From Nocardia sp. CDC159 (lineage in GTDB: Bacteria; Actinomycetota; Actinomycetes; Mycobacteriales; Mycobacteriaceae), in contig NZ_JAMRXH010000001.1 in NCBI RefSeq assembly GCF_023740735.1, forward strand, positions 1-64,000: 64,000 nucleotides of DNA. Direction: 5' to 3'. Position numbers and translations under genes: made by a program. Of this stretch, positions 34,565-42,942 are shown piece by piece. Below the pieces are notes generated by a model, which saw only the letters and a program-made list of their open reading frames with translations, ran no database searches and was not told where the DNA came from. Every line of letters starts with the position of its first letter. Position 1 is the first letter of the stretch.

Positions 34565-35437
34565 TCACATCGGTGGTGGGTCGACCGTTCTTCGGAAAGC
34601 ACCGTTCTTCAGAAAGCGCAGTACCGCGGTGGCGAATTCCTCGGGCCGGTCGAGTGGTATGCAGGTGCCCGAATCTTCGACCTCGACGAGCTCGGCGCGG
34701 GGGAAGGACGCCGCGAGGCGCGGGCCGTGGTCGCGCGGCATCAGGCGGTCCTGACTCGCCCAGACGACCAGGACCGGGCCGGTGAAGTGTTCGGCCGCCG
34801 CCGCCCAACGGGCCTTGTCGGCCGGGGAGTAGGTCGCACGCAGCACCTTGGCCAGGTCGCGCCGGATCGCGGGATCGGTGAACCGCAGCAGCCACCGATC
34901 GGCCAGATCGGCGGGGAGTGGGTGGGCGACGGTGGCGTCACCGGCGGCGTATCGCCGACGGAACCGGCTGCCGCGCAGGGCGGTACCCAGCGCGGTGAGG
35001 AGTCCGGGTAGGCGCGCGGCGCGGGCGAACAGGCGTGCGGGAACCCCGGGGGGATAGTTGTCGAAGGCTTCGCACGCCGACAGCACGAGCCGCCCGAGCC
35101 GGTCGCCGTGGCCGTCGGCGAGCATGATCTGTGCGGCGCCCCAATGGTTCTGGATCAGCGTCACGTCGCTCACCTCGAGGGCGTCGAGGAATTCGCCGAC
35201 CAGAGCGGCGAGCCCGGCGACGGACAGGTCGGCATCGGGGTGCATCGGCAGGCGGTGTGCGCCCAGAGGCATGGTCGGGCGGATGCAGCGGTAGGCGCCG
35301 TCGAGCCGGGCGACGACCTCGCGCCAGACCTCGGCGTCCTTCATCGCGCCGTGCAGGAACACCAGGGGTGGGCCGTCGCCGGAGTCGAGGTATTCGATCG
35401 GACCGGCCGACAGTTCGACGAGACGGGTCTCGGTCAC
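34565..35437 (-). CDS. Alpha/beta-hydrolase-fold protein lacking catalytic residues
   Basis: A 290-residue alpha/beta-hydrolase-fold protein. The oxyanion region FLHGAMKD and late-strand VVWASQDRLMP are typical, but the nucleophile elbow reads IQNHWGAA, with His98 where Ser (GxSxG) or Asp (HDWGG) is expected. The usual catalytic His region reads DSGTCIPLDRPEEF with no His. Both losses are clear in the DNA, so it is probably not a normal hydrolase; it may bind, chaperone or catalyse something else. GTG at 35437 is chosen because GGAGG lies seven bases upstream, better than the ATG at 35473. It is divergent from the acyltransferase gene and upstream of the flavin operon. Confidence 0.78.
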   Translation of the reverse strand: MTETRLVELSAGPIEYLDSGDGPPLVFLHGAMKDAEVWREVVARLDGAYRCIRPTMPLGAHRLPMHPDADLSVAGLAALVGEFLDALEVSDVTLIQNHWGAAQIMLADGHGDRLGRLVLSACEAFDNYPPGVPARLFARAARLPGLLTALGTALRGSRFRRRYAAGDATVAHPLPADLADRWLLRFTDPAIRRDLAKVLRATYSPADKARWAAAAEHFTGPVLVVWASQDRLMPRDHGPRLAASFPRAELVEVEDSGTCIPLDRPEEFATAVLRFLKNGAFRRTVDPPPM

Positions 35438-35486
35438 TGGCACGCCTCCGGTTCCGTCTTGTTGAGCAGACATTCCCGCAATTCTG

Positions 35487-35504
35487 CAGCTACTATAGTC
35501 GACC
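35487..35504 (+). promoter_or_regulatory. Operator-like element 3 (CAGCTACTATAGTCGACC)
   Basis: This sequence in the divergent promoter between the hydrolase-like gene and the acyltransferase gene has ACTATAGT as an 8-bp palindrome at its centre. It agrees with the NRPS promoter element (18424-18441) at 15 of 18 positions and with the minus-strand element at 34513-34526 at 12 of 14. Confidence 0.5.
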
Positions 35505-35579
35505 TAGGTGATTCCAGTAGTTTCCCATTCCGGCCTGGTCGTGGCGAGCCCGCTCCTCGGGAGAGGTGGTTTCGATTCG

Positions 35580-36953
35580 ATGATCGACGATTCTCCGGCG
35601 GCCGACACGACAATTCATGGCGAGATTCGACGACCGCTGAGCGTGTCCGAGCGGTGGTACTGGATCTGTGACCAGATCGCGCCGCTGAATGTGGTTGCGC
35701 GCGTGCGCCTGTCCGGTGACCTCCCGGAGGAGACCCTGCGCGGGGCCGCGGCCGCCCTCGCCCGGGAGCAGCCGCTGCTGCGGGCGGGTATCGCCACCCG
35801 GCCCGACGGCACCGCTCCGGCCTTCGTGGCCCCCGCCGACCCTCGGCTGCCGGTCCGGGTCGTCGCCGGCGACGAGACGGCGTGGGAACGCGAGGTCGAC
35901 CACGAGCTGGCGACCCCGCTCCCGGGCGCGACGCGGCCGCTGCTGCGCGTCACCGATGTCCGGCACGGACCCGCCGACGGGCAGACACACGATGTGATCG
36001 TGACGGTGTCCCACGTCATCGCCGACGGGACCGCCGCGCTGACGCTGCTGCGCCGGCTGGTCGAGCTGGCGGCAGCACCCGGGTCCGATCGGCCCCGGCG
36101 GCCGGTGCCGTCACTGAACGCCGTGCTGCCGCGGGCGTTTCGGGGTCCGTGGGGCCTGACTTACGCCGTGGGGACGGGCCTGGTCGACCAGGCGCTCACT
36201 CTCGTCCGCCGCCCGCAGCGGTTACGACCACAGGCCGAACCGGCCTCCTCGGACCGGCGCAGCAGGCTGCTGCATCGCGAGCTGAGCGGCGACCAGACCC
36301 GGGCACTGACCGCGCAGTGCCGCGCCGCGGGGGCGACGGTGCACGGGGCGATTGTGGCCGCCCTCGCGCGAGCCTACGGCCGCGTGGTCGCACCGGACGC
36401 GCACGGCCGGGTCGGCATCGGCTCGCCGGTCGATCTGCGTGGCGAGCTGGTCCCGCCGGTGGCGGCCGAGGACGCGGGCGTCTACGTCGGCATCCTGCCC
36501 ACCTATCCCGGCTACGGGCCCGGAGCGGACCTGTGGGACGTGGCGCGCGGTGTGAATCGAGAGTTGATGCGTCGTAAACGCTTCCGCCAGCACCTGGCCC
36601 AGATCGCGGGACAGCCGCTGATCTGTCCCGACTCGGTCGCGTCGAGCCGCCGCTTCGTCGAATTCCTCGACGCTCACGGTCCGGGCAATATCTGCGTGTC
36701 CAATATCGGCCGCTACGACTTCCCGGATCGGATCGCGGACTGGCGCCTGTCGGGTGCGCAGTTCATCGCCGGTATCTCCGTCAGCGGACTCCTCGTGGCG
36801 AGCGTGAACACCAGCCACGACGCCCTGCAGATGAATGTCACCTACGTCGAGGGCCTGGTCACCGTCGAACGAGCGACGCGCATCGCCGACGAAGCGCTGC
36901 GCGTTCTGACCACCGCACTCGAGCATCCCGTATCCGTCGCGAGCAGAAAGTGA
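35580..36953 (+). CDS. PapA/condensation-type acyltransferase
   Basis: A 457-residue member of the CoA-dependent acyltransferase superfamily that includes NRPS condensation domains and mycobacterial PapA proteins. The catalytic motif SHVIADG (H145, D149) fits HHxxxDG with a relaxed first position, as in PapA5. The C-terminal region (VHGAIVAALARA, RVGIGSPVDLRGEL, ISVSGLLVASVNTSHDALQM) matches the PapA-type second lobe. PapA enzymes esterify alcohols with acyl groups from carrier proteins or CoA; here the acceptor could be the NRPS product. It precedes the SDR by six bases on the same strand. The start at 35580 is the first good Met; its ribosome site is modest. Confidence 0.82.
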   Translation: MIDDSPAADTTIHGEIRRPLSVSERWYWICDQIAPLNVVARVRLSGDLPEETLRGAAAALAREQPLLRAGIATRPDGTAPAFVAPADPRLPVRVVAGDETAWEREVDHELATPLPGATRPLLRVTDVRHGPADGQTHDVIVTVSHVIADGTAALTLLRRLVELAAAPGSDRPRRPVPSLNAVLPRAFRGPWGLTYAVGTGLVDQALTLVRRPQRLRPQAEPASSDRRSRLLHRELSGDQTRALTAQCRAAGATVHGAIVAALARAYGRVVAPDAHGRVGIGSPVDLRGELVPPVAAEDAGVYVGILPTYPGYGPGADLWDVARGVNRELMRRKRFRQHLAQIAGQPLICPDSVASSRRFVEFLDAHGPGNICVSNIGRYDFPDRIADWRLSGAQFIAGISVSGLLVASVNTSHDALQMNVTYVEGLVTVERATRIADEALRVLTTALEHPVSVASRK

Positions 36954-36959
36954 GGCGCT

Positions 36960-37844
36960 GTGGCTGACAAGAGGAAAGCGATCGTGATCACCGGCTGCTC
37001 GTCCGGCATCGGCCGGGAGTGCGCGGTGCATCTGGCCGACCACGGGTTCATCGTCTATGCCGGGATTCGCAGTGACCAGGCGGCCGACGAGCTACGCCGC
37101 GTGCTGCCCGGTGACCGGCTGCGTCCGGTGCCGATCGATGTGACCTCCGAGCAGTCGATCACCAACGTGTACAAACTCGTCAGCGACGAGCTGGCGGGCG
37201 GCGGTCTGCTGGGATTGGTCAACAATGCCGGTATCAGCGTCTCGGCCCCACTGGAATGCGTTCCGCGCGAGGAGATGCGCAATCAGCTCGAGGTCAATCT
37301 GATCGGTACGGCCTCGATGGTCCGGCAGTTCCTGCCGCTGCTGCGAGCGGGCGCGGGCACCGGCGGCCCGGCCGGGCGCATCGTCAACATCACCTCGGGG
37401 ATCGGCCGATTGGCGCTGCCGTATCTGAGCGCCTACGCCGCCAGCCAGTTCGGCAAGGAAGGGCTGTCGGATGCGCTGCGACGCGAATTGGCGCCGTTCG
37501 GGATCGGCGTGTCGGTGATCCAGCCGCCCGCGATCCCCACCCCGATCTGGGAGAAGCAGGCGGCCATGGCCGATCGCCTGTTCGACAACGCCCCCGAGGC
37601 GATCGCGGCCCTCTATCGCGATCGCTACGCCGCCTTCGCCAAGGCCAACGATGCCAGCGCCGCCGCCAGTCCGAACACCCCCGGCGACGTCGCCCGCGCC
37701 GTCGAGCACGCGTTGACGGCCCGTCGTCCCCGCACCCGGTACCGCATCGGCAAGGAGATCGCGCTGATCGCGCTGGCGACACGGCTGTTGCCCGACCGGA
37801 TGTTGGATCGCTCCGTCGCGAAGAATTTGGATTTGGAATCCTGA
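36960..37844 (+). CDS. Short-chain dehydrogenase with Gln for catalytic Lys
   Basis: A 294-residue classical SDR similar to retinol/hydroxysteroid-type members. It has the NAD(P) motif TGCSSGIG (11-18), NNAG (88-91) and the active-site Ser in NITSGIG (S146). The Tyr motif, normally YxxxK, reads YAASQ (Y159...Q163; codon CAG), so the Lys that lowers the Tyr pKa is missing; Lys166 lies close by. The GTG start has GAGG four bases upstream and follows the acyltransferase by six bases. It may be weakly active, altered in chemistry or non-catalytic. Confidence 0.85.
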   Translation: MADKRKAIVITGCSSGIGRECAVHLADHGFIVYAGIRSDQAADELRRVLPGDRLRPVPIDVTSEQSITNVYKLVSDELAGGGLLGLVNNAGISVSAPLECVPREEMRNQLEVNLIGTASMVRQFLPLLRAGAGTGGPAGRIVNITSGIGRLALPYLSAYAASQFGKEGLSDALRRELAPFGIGVSVIQPPAIPTPIWEKQAAMADRLFDNAPEAIAALYRDRYAAFAKANDASAAASPNTPGDVARAVEHALTARRPRTRYRIGKEIALIALATRLLPDRMLDRSVAKNLDLES

Positions 37845-37883
37845 GCGTCGAATTCGAGCCGCGACCAGGGAGGAGGTTGGATC

Positions 37884-39290
37884 ATGTCGGGTTCGGCGTC
37901 ATCTATCGGGCGGGTCGTTACTCCTGACAGTCCCGATTACGACGCGGCGCGCAAAGGCTGGAACGACCGTCACCAGTCTCGCCCCCGGGAAATCATCTAC
38001 TGTGCCAGCGCCCCGGAGGTCGCCGCCGCGGTCGGATATGCCCGGGAGCAGGCGGTGCCGTTTCGGGTGCGATCGGGCGGCCACTCGACGGAGGGCTACT
38101 CCTCGGTGGAGGGCGGGATCGTCATCGACGTGTCGGAGATCAACTCCATCGAACTGATGGCGGACAATCTGGCGCGCATCGGCCCAGGCGCCCGCAATTA
38201 CCAGATCGGACAAGCGCTGTGGGCGCACGGGCGCGCGGTGCCGACCGGCACCTGCTCGCAGGTGGCGGTCGCGGGTTACACCCTGGGCAACGGGATCGGG
38301 CTGCTCTGCCGCACCTTCGGGACCATGTCCCAGAACGTGGTGGCCCTGGAGATCGTGGACGCCGAGGGGGAAATCCGCATTGTCGACGAGGCGCATCATC
38401 CCGATCTGTTCTGGGCCTGCCGCGGTGGCGGCGGCGGGAATTTCGGAATCGTCACGTCCTTCCTCGTGCGCACCCATCCCATCGGGGATGTCACCATGTT
38501 CCGCCTGGTCTGGCCGTGGGACCGGTTCGCGGCGACCTTCGACGCCTTCCAGCGCTGGTCCCCGGCGGCGGACTCCCGGGTCAACAGCTACTACACCATC
38601 CAGCCCGAATCGGTCGGGTGGGTCGACATCGGTGGGCTGTTCGTGGGCACGCCGGACGAGCTGGACAAGGAGCTGCGGTCCCTGCGCGCGGCCACCCCCG
38701 CACCGGACGAACAGTCCGTGCAGGCCATGCCCTATATCGATGCCACTCAGGTCATCTACGACAAGGTCGGGAGCCCGGAATTCCACAGACGCTCCCGGGC
38801 CACCTGCCTGTCCCTGGGCAGGTACACCGAATTCGACGAGACGGCCGTCGATATCCTCGCCCGCTGGCACTCGCGCGCGTTCGGCAATATTTGGACGTGG
38901 GTCTTCGCGGGCCATCACGGCAGCACGGAGCTGCCCGCACCGCTGGACAGCGCGGAGCCCTATGGTCTGGACATCCGCGGCGACTGGACCGATCCCGCCG
39001 AGGACGACACATTCATGGCATGGTTCGAGGGCATCTACGCCGACCTGCGGCCGCACTTCGACAAGGCCTATCTGAACTGGACCGACCGCAATATCGAGGA
39101 CCGGCTGCACATGTACTACGCGGGGAACTTTCCGCGGCTGGTCGCGGTCAAGAAGCGCTGGGACCCGGGCAACGTCTTCAATTTTCCGCGCAGCATCCCG
39201 CCGCAGGTGACCATCGCCGAGGCTCGACGCCAGCAGATGCCCGAAGCCCAGATCGCGCAGCTGCGCACCTACGGCTGCCTGGTCGAATAA
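37884..39290 (+). CDS. Bicovalent FAD oxidase (berberine-bridge-enzyme-like)
   Basis: A 468-residue FAD-linked oxidase of the BBE/PCMH superfamily. Both covalent flavin anchors are present: His67 in RSGGHSTEGY and Cys124 in GTCSQVAVAGYTLGNG. The C-terminal BBE motif is clear (MYYAGNFPRLVAVKKRWDPG followed by NVFNFPRSI). Bicovalent members oxidise bulky alcohols or form rings by hydride abstraction with O2. GGGAGGAGG precedes the ATG by seven bases. It is the last plus-strand gene of the NRPS region, and its 3' end overlaps the convergent aldehyde dehydrogenase by 22 bases. No signal peptide is seen. Confidence 0.9.
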   Translation: MSGSASSIGRVVTPDSPDYDAARKGWNDRHQSRPREIIYCASAPEVAAAVGYAREQAVPFRVRSGGHSTEGYSSVEGGIVIDVSEINSIELMADNLARIGPGARNYQIGQALWAHGRAVPTGTCSQVAVAGYTLGNGIGLLCRTFGTMSQNVVALEIVDAEGEIRIVDEAHHPDLFWACRGGGGGNFGIVTSFLVRTHPIGDVTMFRLVWPWDRFAATFDAFQRWSPAADSRVNSYYTIQPESVGWVDIGGLFVGTPDELDKELRSLRAATPAPDEQSVQAMPYIDATQVIYDKVGSPEFHRRSRATCLSLGRYTEFDETAVDILARWHSRAFGNIWTWVFAGHHGSTELPAPLDSAEPYGLDIRGDWTDPAEDDTFMAWFEGIYADLRPHFDKAYLNWTDRNIEDRLHMYYAGNFPRLVAVKKRWDPGNVFNFPRSIPPQVTIAEARRQQMPEAQIAQLRTYGCLVE

Positions 39291-40834
39291 TCGGTGCACC
39301 GCCGCGCTGGCCTGGCTCGGCGGAGCGGCAACCGGCGCAGGCCGCGGGCGTCGACGGCGCGCATGGCGGTGGTGACGAACCGGGATCGCCAGCGGGACGC
39401 GGGGTACCACAGCGGTTCTCGCTTCAGGGCAGGACCGCGCGGTACCGTGATGGCCTGCTGGCGGCAGTATTTGCGGATTCCGGCGGCGCCGCCCCAGCGG
39501 GCGCCGATGCCGGACTGTTTCCAACCGCCCATGGGGATGGCGAAGTTCACCAGGTTGGCGAAGGCGTCGTTGATATTGACCGCGCCGACCTCGAGGCGGC
39601 GGGCGATTCGCTCGCCGCGGCGGCGGTCGCCGGTCCAGACGGTGGCCGACAGGCCGTAGGCCGAGTCGTTGGCCAGTCGGATGGCCTCGTCCTCGTCGGC
39701 GACCTTCAGCACCGGCAGGGTGGGACCGAAGGTCTCCTCGGTGAGGCAGGACATGGTGTGGTCGACGTCGACGAGGATGGTGGGCTCGAAGAAGGTGCCG
39801 ACGCCGGTCGGCTTGCCGCCGAGCAGGATTCGCGCCCCGCGGGCCACGGCGTCGTCGACATGCCGACGCACGATCTCGCACTGCGCCCGGGTCGCCAGCG
39901 CACCGATGTCGAAGGCGAACTCACGGCCGTCCCTGCCGTGGCGCAGGCGCCGGACCTCGGCGGTCAGCAGCGCGAGAAAGCGGTCGTAGACCGGTGCCTC
40001 GACGTACACCCGTTCCACGGAGATGCAGGCCTGTCCGGCATTGAACAGCCCGCCGTAGACGATTCCGGCGGCGGCGCGCTCGAGGTCGGCGTCGGCCAGC
40101 ACGATGGCCGGATCCTTACCGCCCAGCTCCAGGCTGTAGGGCGTCAGCGCGGTCCCGCAGGCGGCCGCGATCGCCCGGCCGGTCTTCGTGGATCCGGTGA
40201 ATTGGACGTAGTCGACCGCGTCCACGACCGCGCGGCCGGTGTCGCCGCCCCCGGTCAGCACCGTGAAGACCCGCGGCGCACCGATCTCGGTCCAGCCGCG
40301 GCCCAGTGCGACGGCACTGAGCGGGGTCACCTCCGACGGCTTGACCAGGACGGCGGCCCCGGCCATGAGCGCGGCGAAGGCGTCGAAGCAGGGATTGAGC
40401 AGCGGCAGATTCCAGGGGGTGATGATGCCGACGACCGGATGCGGCCGGAACGTGGTGATCAGCCGCTTGGTCCGCCCGATCGGGCTGTGCGGTTTCGGGT
40501 GCTCGTCGGTGAGGAATGCCTCGGCATTGCGTGCCCAGTACTTGATCAGATCGATGGCGGCGGGCGCCTCGATCTCGGCGTCGAATCGGGTCTTGCCGGT
40601 TTCCGACTGGATGACGTCGGTGAGGTGGGCGCCGTTGTCGATCAGCCAATCCTGCAGGCGCAGCAGCCATTTCGCGCGGCCGCGCGGACCCAGGGCCTCC
40701 CATTCGGGTTGCCGCGATCGCAGGGCGCGGACGGCGTCGGCGACCGCGTCGGCGTCGTGGTCGGGCACGGAGCCGACCGTCCGGCCGTCGGCGGGATTGC
40801 GTATCTCGATGGTGCGCAGGTTGGTGGTACTCAT
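39269..40834 (-). CDS. Aldehyde dehydrogenase
   Basis: A 521-residue NAD(P)+-dependent aldehyde dehydrogenase. The order of motifs is standard: GIITPWNLPLLNP, VLVKPSEVTPLSA, FTGSTKTGRAIA, catalytic Glu in LELGGKDPAIV, catalytic Cys in NAGQACISVERV and the late TFGPTLPVLKV. The C-terminus is about 45 residues longer than usual and basic (RRLPLRRARPARRC). Its ATG overlaps the upstream stop by one base (TGATG). As the last gene of the P450-Mce-carotenoid oxygenase operon it could oxidise the aldehyde made by carotenoid cleavage to an acid; the order of genes suggests this, the substrate is not shown. Confidence 0.9.
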   Translation of the reverse strand: MSTTNLRTIEIRNPADGRTVGSVPDHDADAVADAVRALRSRQPEWEALGPRGRAKWLLRLQDWLIDNGAHLTDVIQSETGKTRFDAEIEAPAAIDLIKYWARNAEAFLTDEHPKPHSPIGRTKRLITTFRPHPVVGIITPWNLPLLNPCFDAFAALMAGAAVLVKPSEVTPLSAVALGRGWTEIGAPRVFTVLTGGGDTGRAVVDAVDYVQFTGSTKTGRAIAAACGTALTPYSLELGGKDPAIVLADADLERAAAGIVYGGLFNAGQACISVERVYVEAPVYDRFLALLTAEVRRLRHGRDGREFAFDIGALATRAQCEIVRRHVDDAVARGARILLGGKPTGVGTFFEPTILVDVDHTMSCLTEETFGPTLPVLKVADEDEAIRLANDSAYGLSATVWTGDRRRGERIARRLEVGAVNINDAFANLVNFAIPMGGWKQSGIGARWGGAAGIRKYCRQQAITVPRGPALKREPLWYPASRWRSRFVTTAMRAVDARGLRRLPLRRARPARRCTDYSTRQP

Positions 40835-41469
40835 CACGCCTCCCGGCCGGTCCGCGACGCCAGCCGCACGAGCATCTTGCCGGTGTTCGCCCCGCCCATC
40901 ATGCCGAGAAAGGCGTCCAGCGCGTGCTCGATGCCCTCGACGACGGTTTCGCGCACCCGCAGCGAGCCGTCGTCGAGCCAGCGGGCGGCGGTGCGCACCC
41001 AGTCCCCCGCGCGGTCGAGGTGATCGCCGACGAGGTAGCCGCGCAGGGTTATTCGTTTGGTGATCGCCAGATTCAGATTCGCGGGGCCCGGCAGCGGCTC
41101 GGTGGCGTTGTAGCCGGAAATCCAGCCGCACAGCGCGATTCGGCCGAACGGGTTCATCGCGGCGAGGGCGGCTTGCAGCTGAGCGCCGCCGACATTGTCG
41201 AAATAGACGTCGATGCCCGCGGGGGCGGCGGCGGTGAGCAGGTCGGCCGGATCGCCCGCGCGGTAGTCGATCGCGGCGTCGAAGCCGAATTCCGAGACCG
41301 GCCGCGCCACCTTGTCCGTGTAGGGATCGACCGACAGCCACTGGTTGGCCACCAGCACCTGACCCGGACCCGGATCGCCGACCGTGGTGGTGGCGAGGTC
41401 GAAATCCGCCGGGGCCGGAGCTCCGGCCGGACGCCTGATCAGTCGCCACTCCTGGCTGGAAACTGGCAT
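40834..41469 (-). CDS. MDR/zinc-less reductase with internal deletion
   Basis: A 211-residue relic or short form of the NADP-dependent MDR reductases (CurA/prostaglandin reductase type, usually about 335-345 residues). The N-terminal piece runs to NQWLSVDPYTDK and then jumps in frame to SEFGFDAAIDYRAGDPADLL, omitting about 130 residues that normally hold the rest of the substrate domain and the glycine-rich NADP motif. The remainder (GIDVYFDNVGGAQLQAALAA, GRIALCGWISGYNATEP, GMMGGANTGKMLVRL) is well conserved. Without the dinucleotide motif it is unlikely to be an active reductase, though the frame is intact and the gene overlaps its neighbour. It could be a pseudogene that stays in frame. Confidence 0.75.
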   Translation of the reverse strand: MPVSSQEWRLIRRPAGAPAPADFDLATTTVGDPGPGQVLVANQWLSVDPYTDKVARPVSEFGFDAAIDYRAGDPADLLTAAAPAGIDVYFDNVGGAQLQAALAAMNPFGRIALCGWISGYNATEPLPGPANLNLAITKRITLRGYLVGDHLDRAGDWVRTAARWLDDGSLRVRETVVEGIEHALDAFLGMMGGANTGKMLVRLASRTGREA

Positions 41470-41485
41470 GGCACACTCGCTTTCG

Positions 41486-42934
41486 CTATCGCGTCGCCTG
41501 GCGGTAGAGCGGGTTGTCGACGCTGTAGTAGTTGCAGTGGAAACCGCTGGGAATGCGGAACGGGACACGCACCCGGGCCAGCGGCCCGTCCGCCAGCCGC
41601 GCGGCGTCGAAGATCGCCAGTTCGGTCTCGGGGGCGTGGGCGCGGTGGACGAGGGTCAGTGCGTAGCCGTCGAGTTCGCCGGCGCCGCCGACGCGCGGGG
41701 CGAAGATGAGCTCTCCGGCGGACGTGCCGTCGCCGAAGTGGTAGAGGTCCTGGGCTCCGGTGTGGGTGTCGACCCGCAGCACCGAGTCCATCCCCTCGGC
41801 GCGGCCGTGCACCGAATGCAGATTGCTGTTGGCGAACACCTGGCGGCTCGGCGTGGTCATGAGCCGGTCGTCCGGGCGCGGGAACTGGATGTCGTGATCG
41901 TCGAGCACCTCCTCGCGCACCACCCGGGTGCGCGCGGCCGGGTCGATCGTCCAGCGGCGCAGGCTCTGTCGCGTCTCCCGGTGTGAACGCCAGCGGCCGT
42001 GCACATCCGGAAACAGCGCGGTGCCGTCGGCCGCGGCGACATCGGCGACGATGCGGCCGTCCTCCTCCCACACATTGGCCTGATGCATCATCTGCCGCGG
42101 TTCGGTCTCGAACCAGCGCACGTCGGCGGCCGTGCCGAGTCGCGGCATGAGGCCGAGCTTGGTGGGCCGATCGGGATCCCAGGCGACCAGGGGGCCGCCG
42201 GACAGCACCCGTTTCAGGCTGATGTCCAGCGGTGTCACCGGGAAGACGACGTGGTTCTCGGTGACGAAGAAGGTGTGCATCATGCTCTGATGCGGCATCG
42301 GGATGGATTCGAACTTCGTCACCCGCCGCTCGGAATCGATGATCTCGTAGTGGATCTCGGGTGCGGTGCCCTGGCGGCGCGCGATCGAGCCGATATTGAT
42401 CAGCTCGCCGGTGCCGTGGTCGACGGTCGGATGCGCGGAGAACGTCATGGTGATGACGCCGCCGTAGTGCTCCTCGCCGAGGGTGTCGAGGGTCCGCGGA
42501 TCCAGTTCCACCGGTGGCGCGCCCTCCATCAGGGCCAGCAGTTTGCCGCCGTGCAGGATGATATTGGTGTTGGCGGTGTTGTAGCGGGTGCCCTCGGCCA
42601 GGGGGTCGGTGGTCGCGGGATCGCCGAGCACGCCGAAGAGCCTGCGGCCGTACTTCATTTCGAGCAGGAGCTTGTCGGTGCGCACCCAGCGGCTGCGCAG
42701 CGACACCCGGCCGTCCTCGAGGAAGAACGCGTACACCATGCCGTCGCCGTCGAACCAGTGGTAGTCCTCGGCGGTCGGTGGATACAGCGGTTCCGCGCCG
42801 TTGCGATAGAACACCCCCGCCAGATCGGCGGGCAGCTCGCCCTCGACGAACAGGTCGGGTGCGTCGACCTCCATGCGGTTGGGCCGGTGATGGCCGGTGA
42901 GGAAGGGACTTTCGCGATAGTTCGTGGCTGCCAT
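41486..42934 (-). CDS. Carotenoid cleavage oxygenase 2
   Basis: A 482-residue member of the carotenoid cleavage oxygenase (RPE65/CCD) family, non-haem Fe(II) enzymes that split C=C bonds of carotenoids, apocarotenoids or stilbenes. The four iron-binding His are recognisable: H168 (FSAHPT), H220 (SMMHTFF), H284 (MMHQANVWEEDG) and H466 (SGFHCNYY). Other hallmarks: GVFYRNG, YHWFDGDGMVYAF and the tail IPSGFHCNYY. The start at 42934 has GAGGG six bases upstream; an ATG at 42946 that overlaps the previous stop (ATGA) is an alternative adding four residues. It is the second such gene of one operon and clearly diverged from the one at 45287. Confidence 0.9.
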   Translation of the reverse strand: MAATNYRESPFLTGHHRPNRMEVDAPDLFVEGELPADLAGVFYRNGAEPLYPPTAEDYHWFDGDGMVYAFFLEDGRVSLRSRWVRTDKLLLEMKYGRRLFGVLGDPATTDPLAEGTRYNTANTNIILHGGKLLALMEGAPPVELDPRTLDTLGEEHYGGVITMTFSAHPTVDHGTGELINIGSIARRQGTAPEIHYEIIDSERRVTKFESIPMPHQSMMHTFFVTENHVVFPVTPLDISLKRVLSGGPLVAWDPDRPTKLGLMPRLGTAADVRWFETEPRQMMHQANVWEEDGRIVADVAAADGTALFPDVHGRWRSHRETRQSLRRWTIDPAARTRVVREEVLDDHDIQFPRPDDRLMTTPSRQVFANSNLHSVHGRAEGMDSVLRVDTHTGAQDLYHFGDGTSAGELIFAPRVGGAGELDGYALTLVHRAHAPETELAIFDAARLADGPLARVRVPFRIPSGFHCNYYSVDNPLYRQATR

Positions 42935-42942
42935 GGCGGCCC

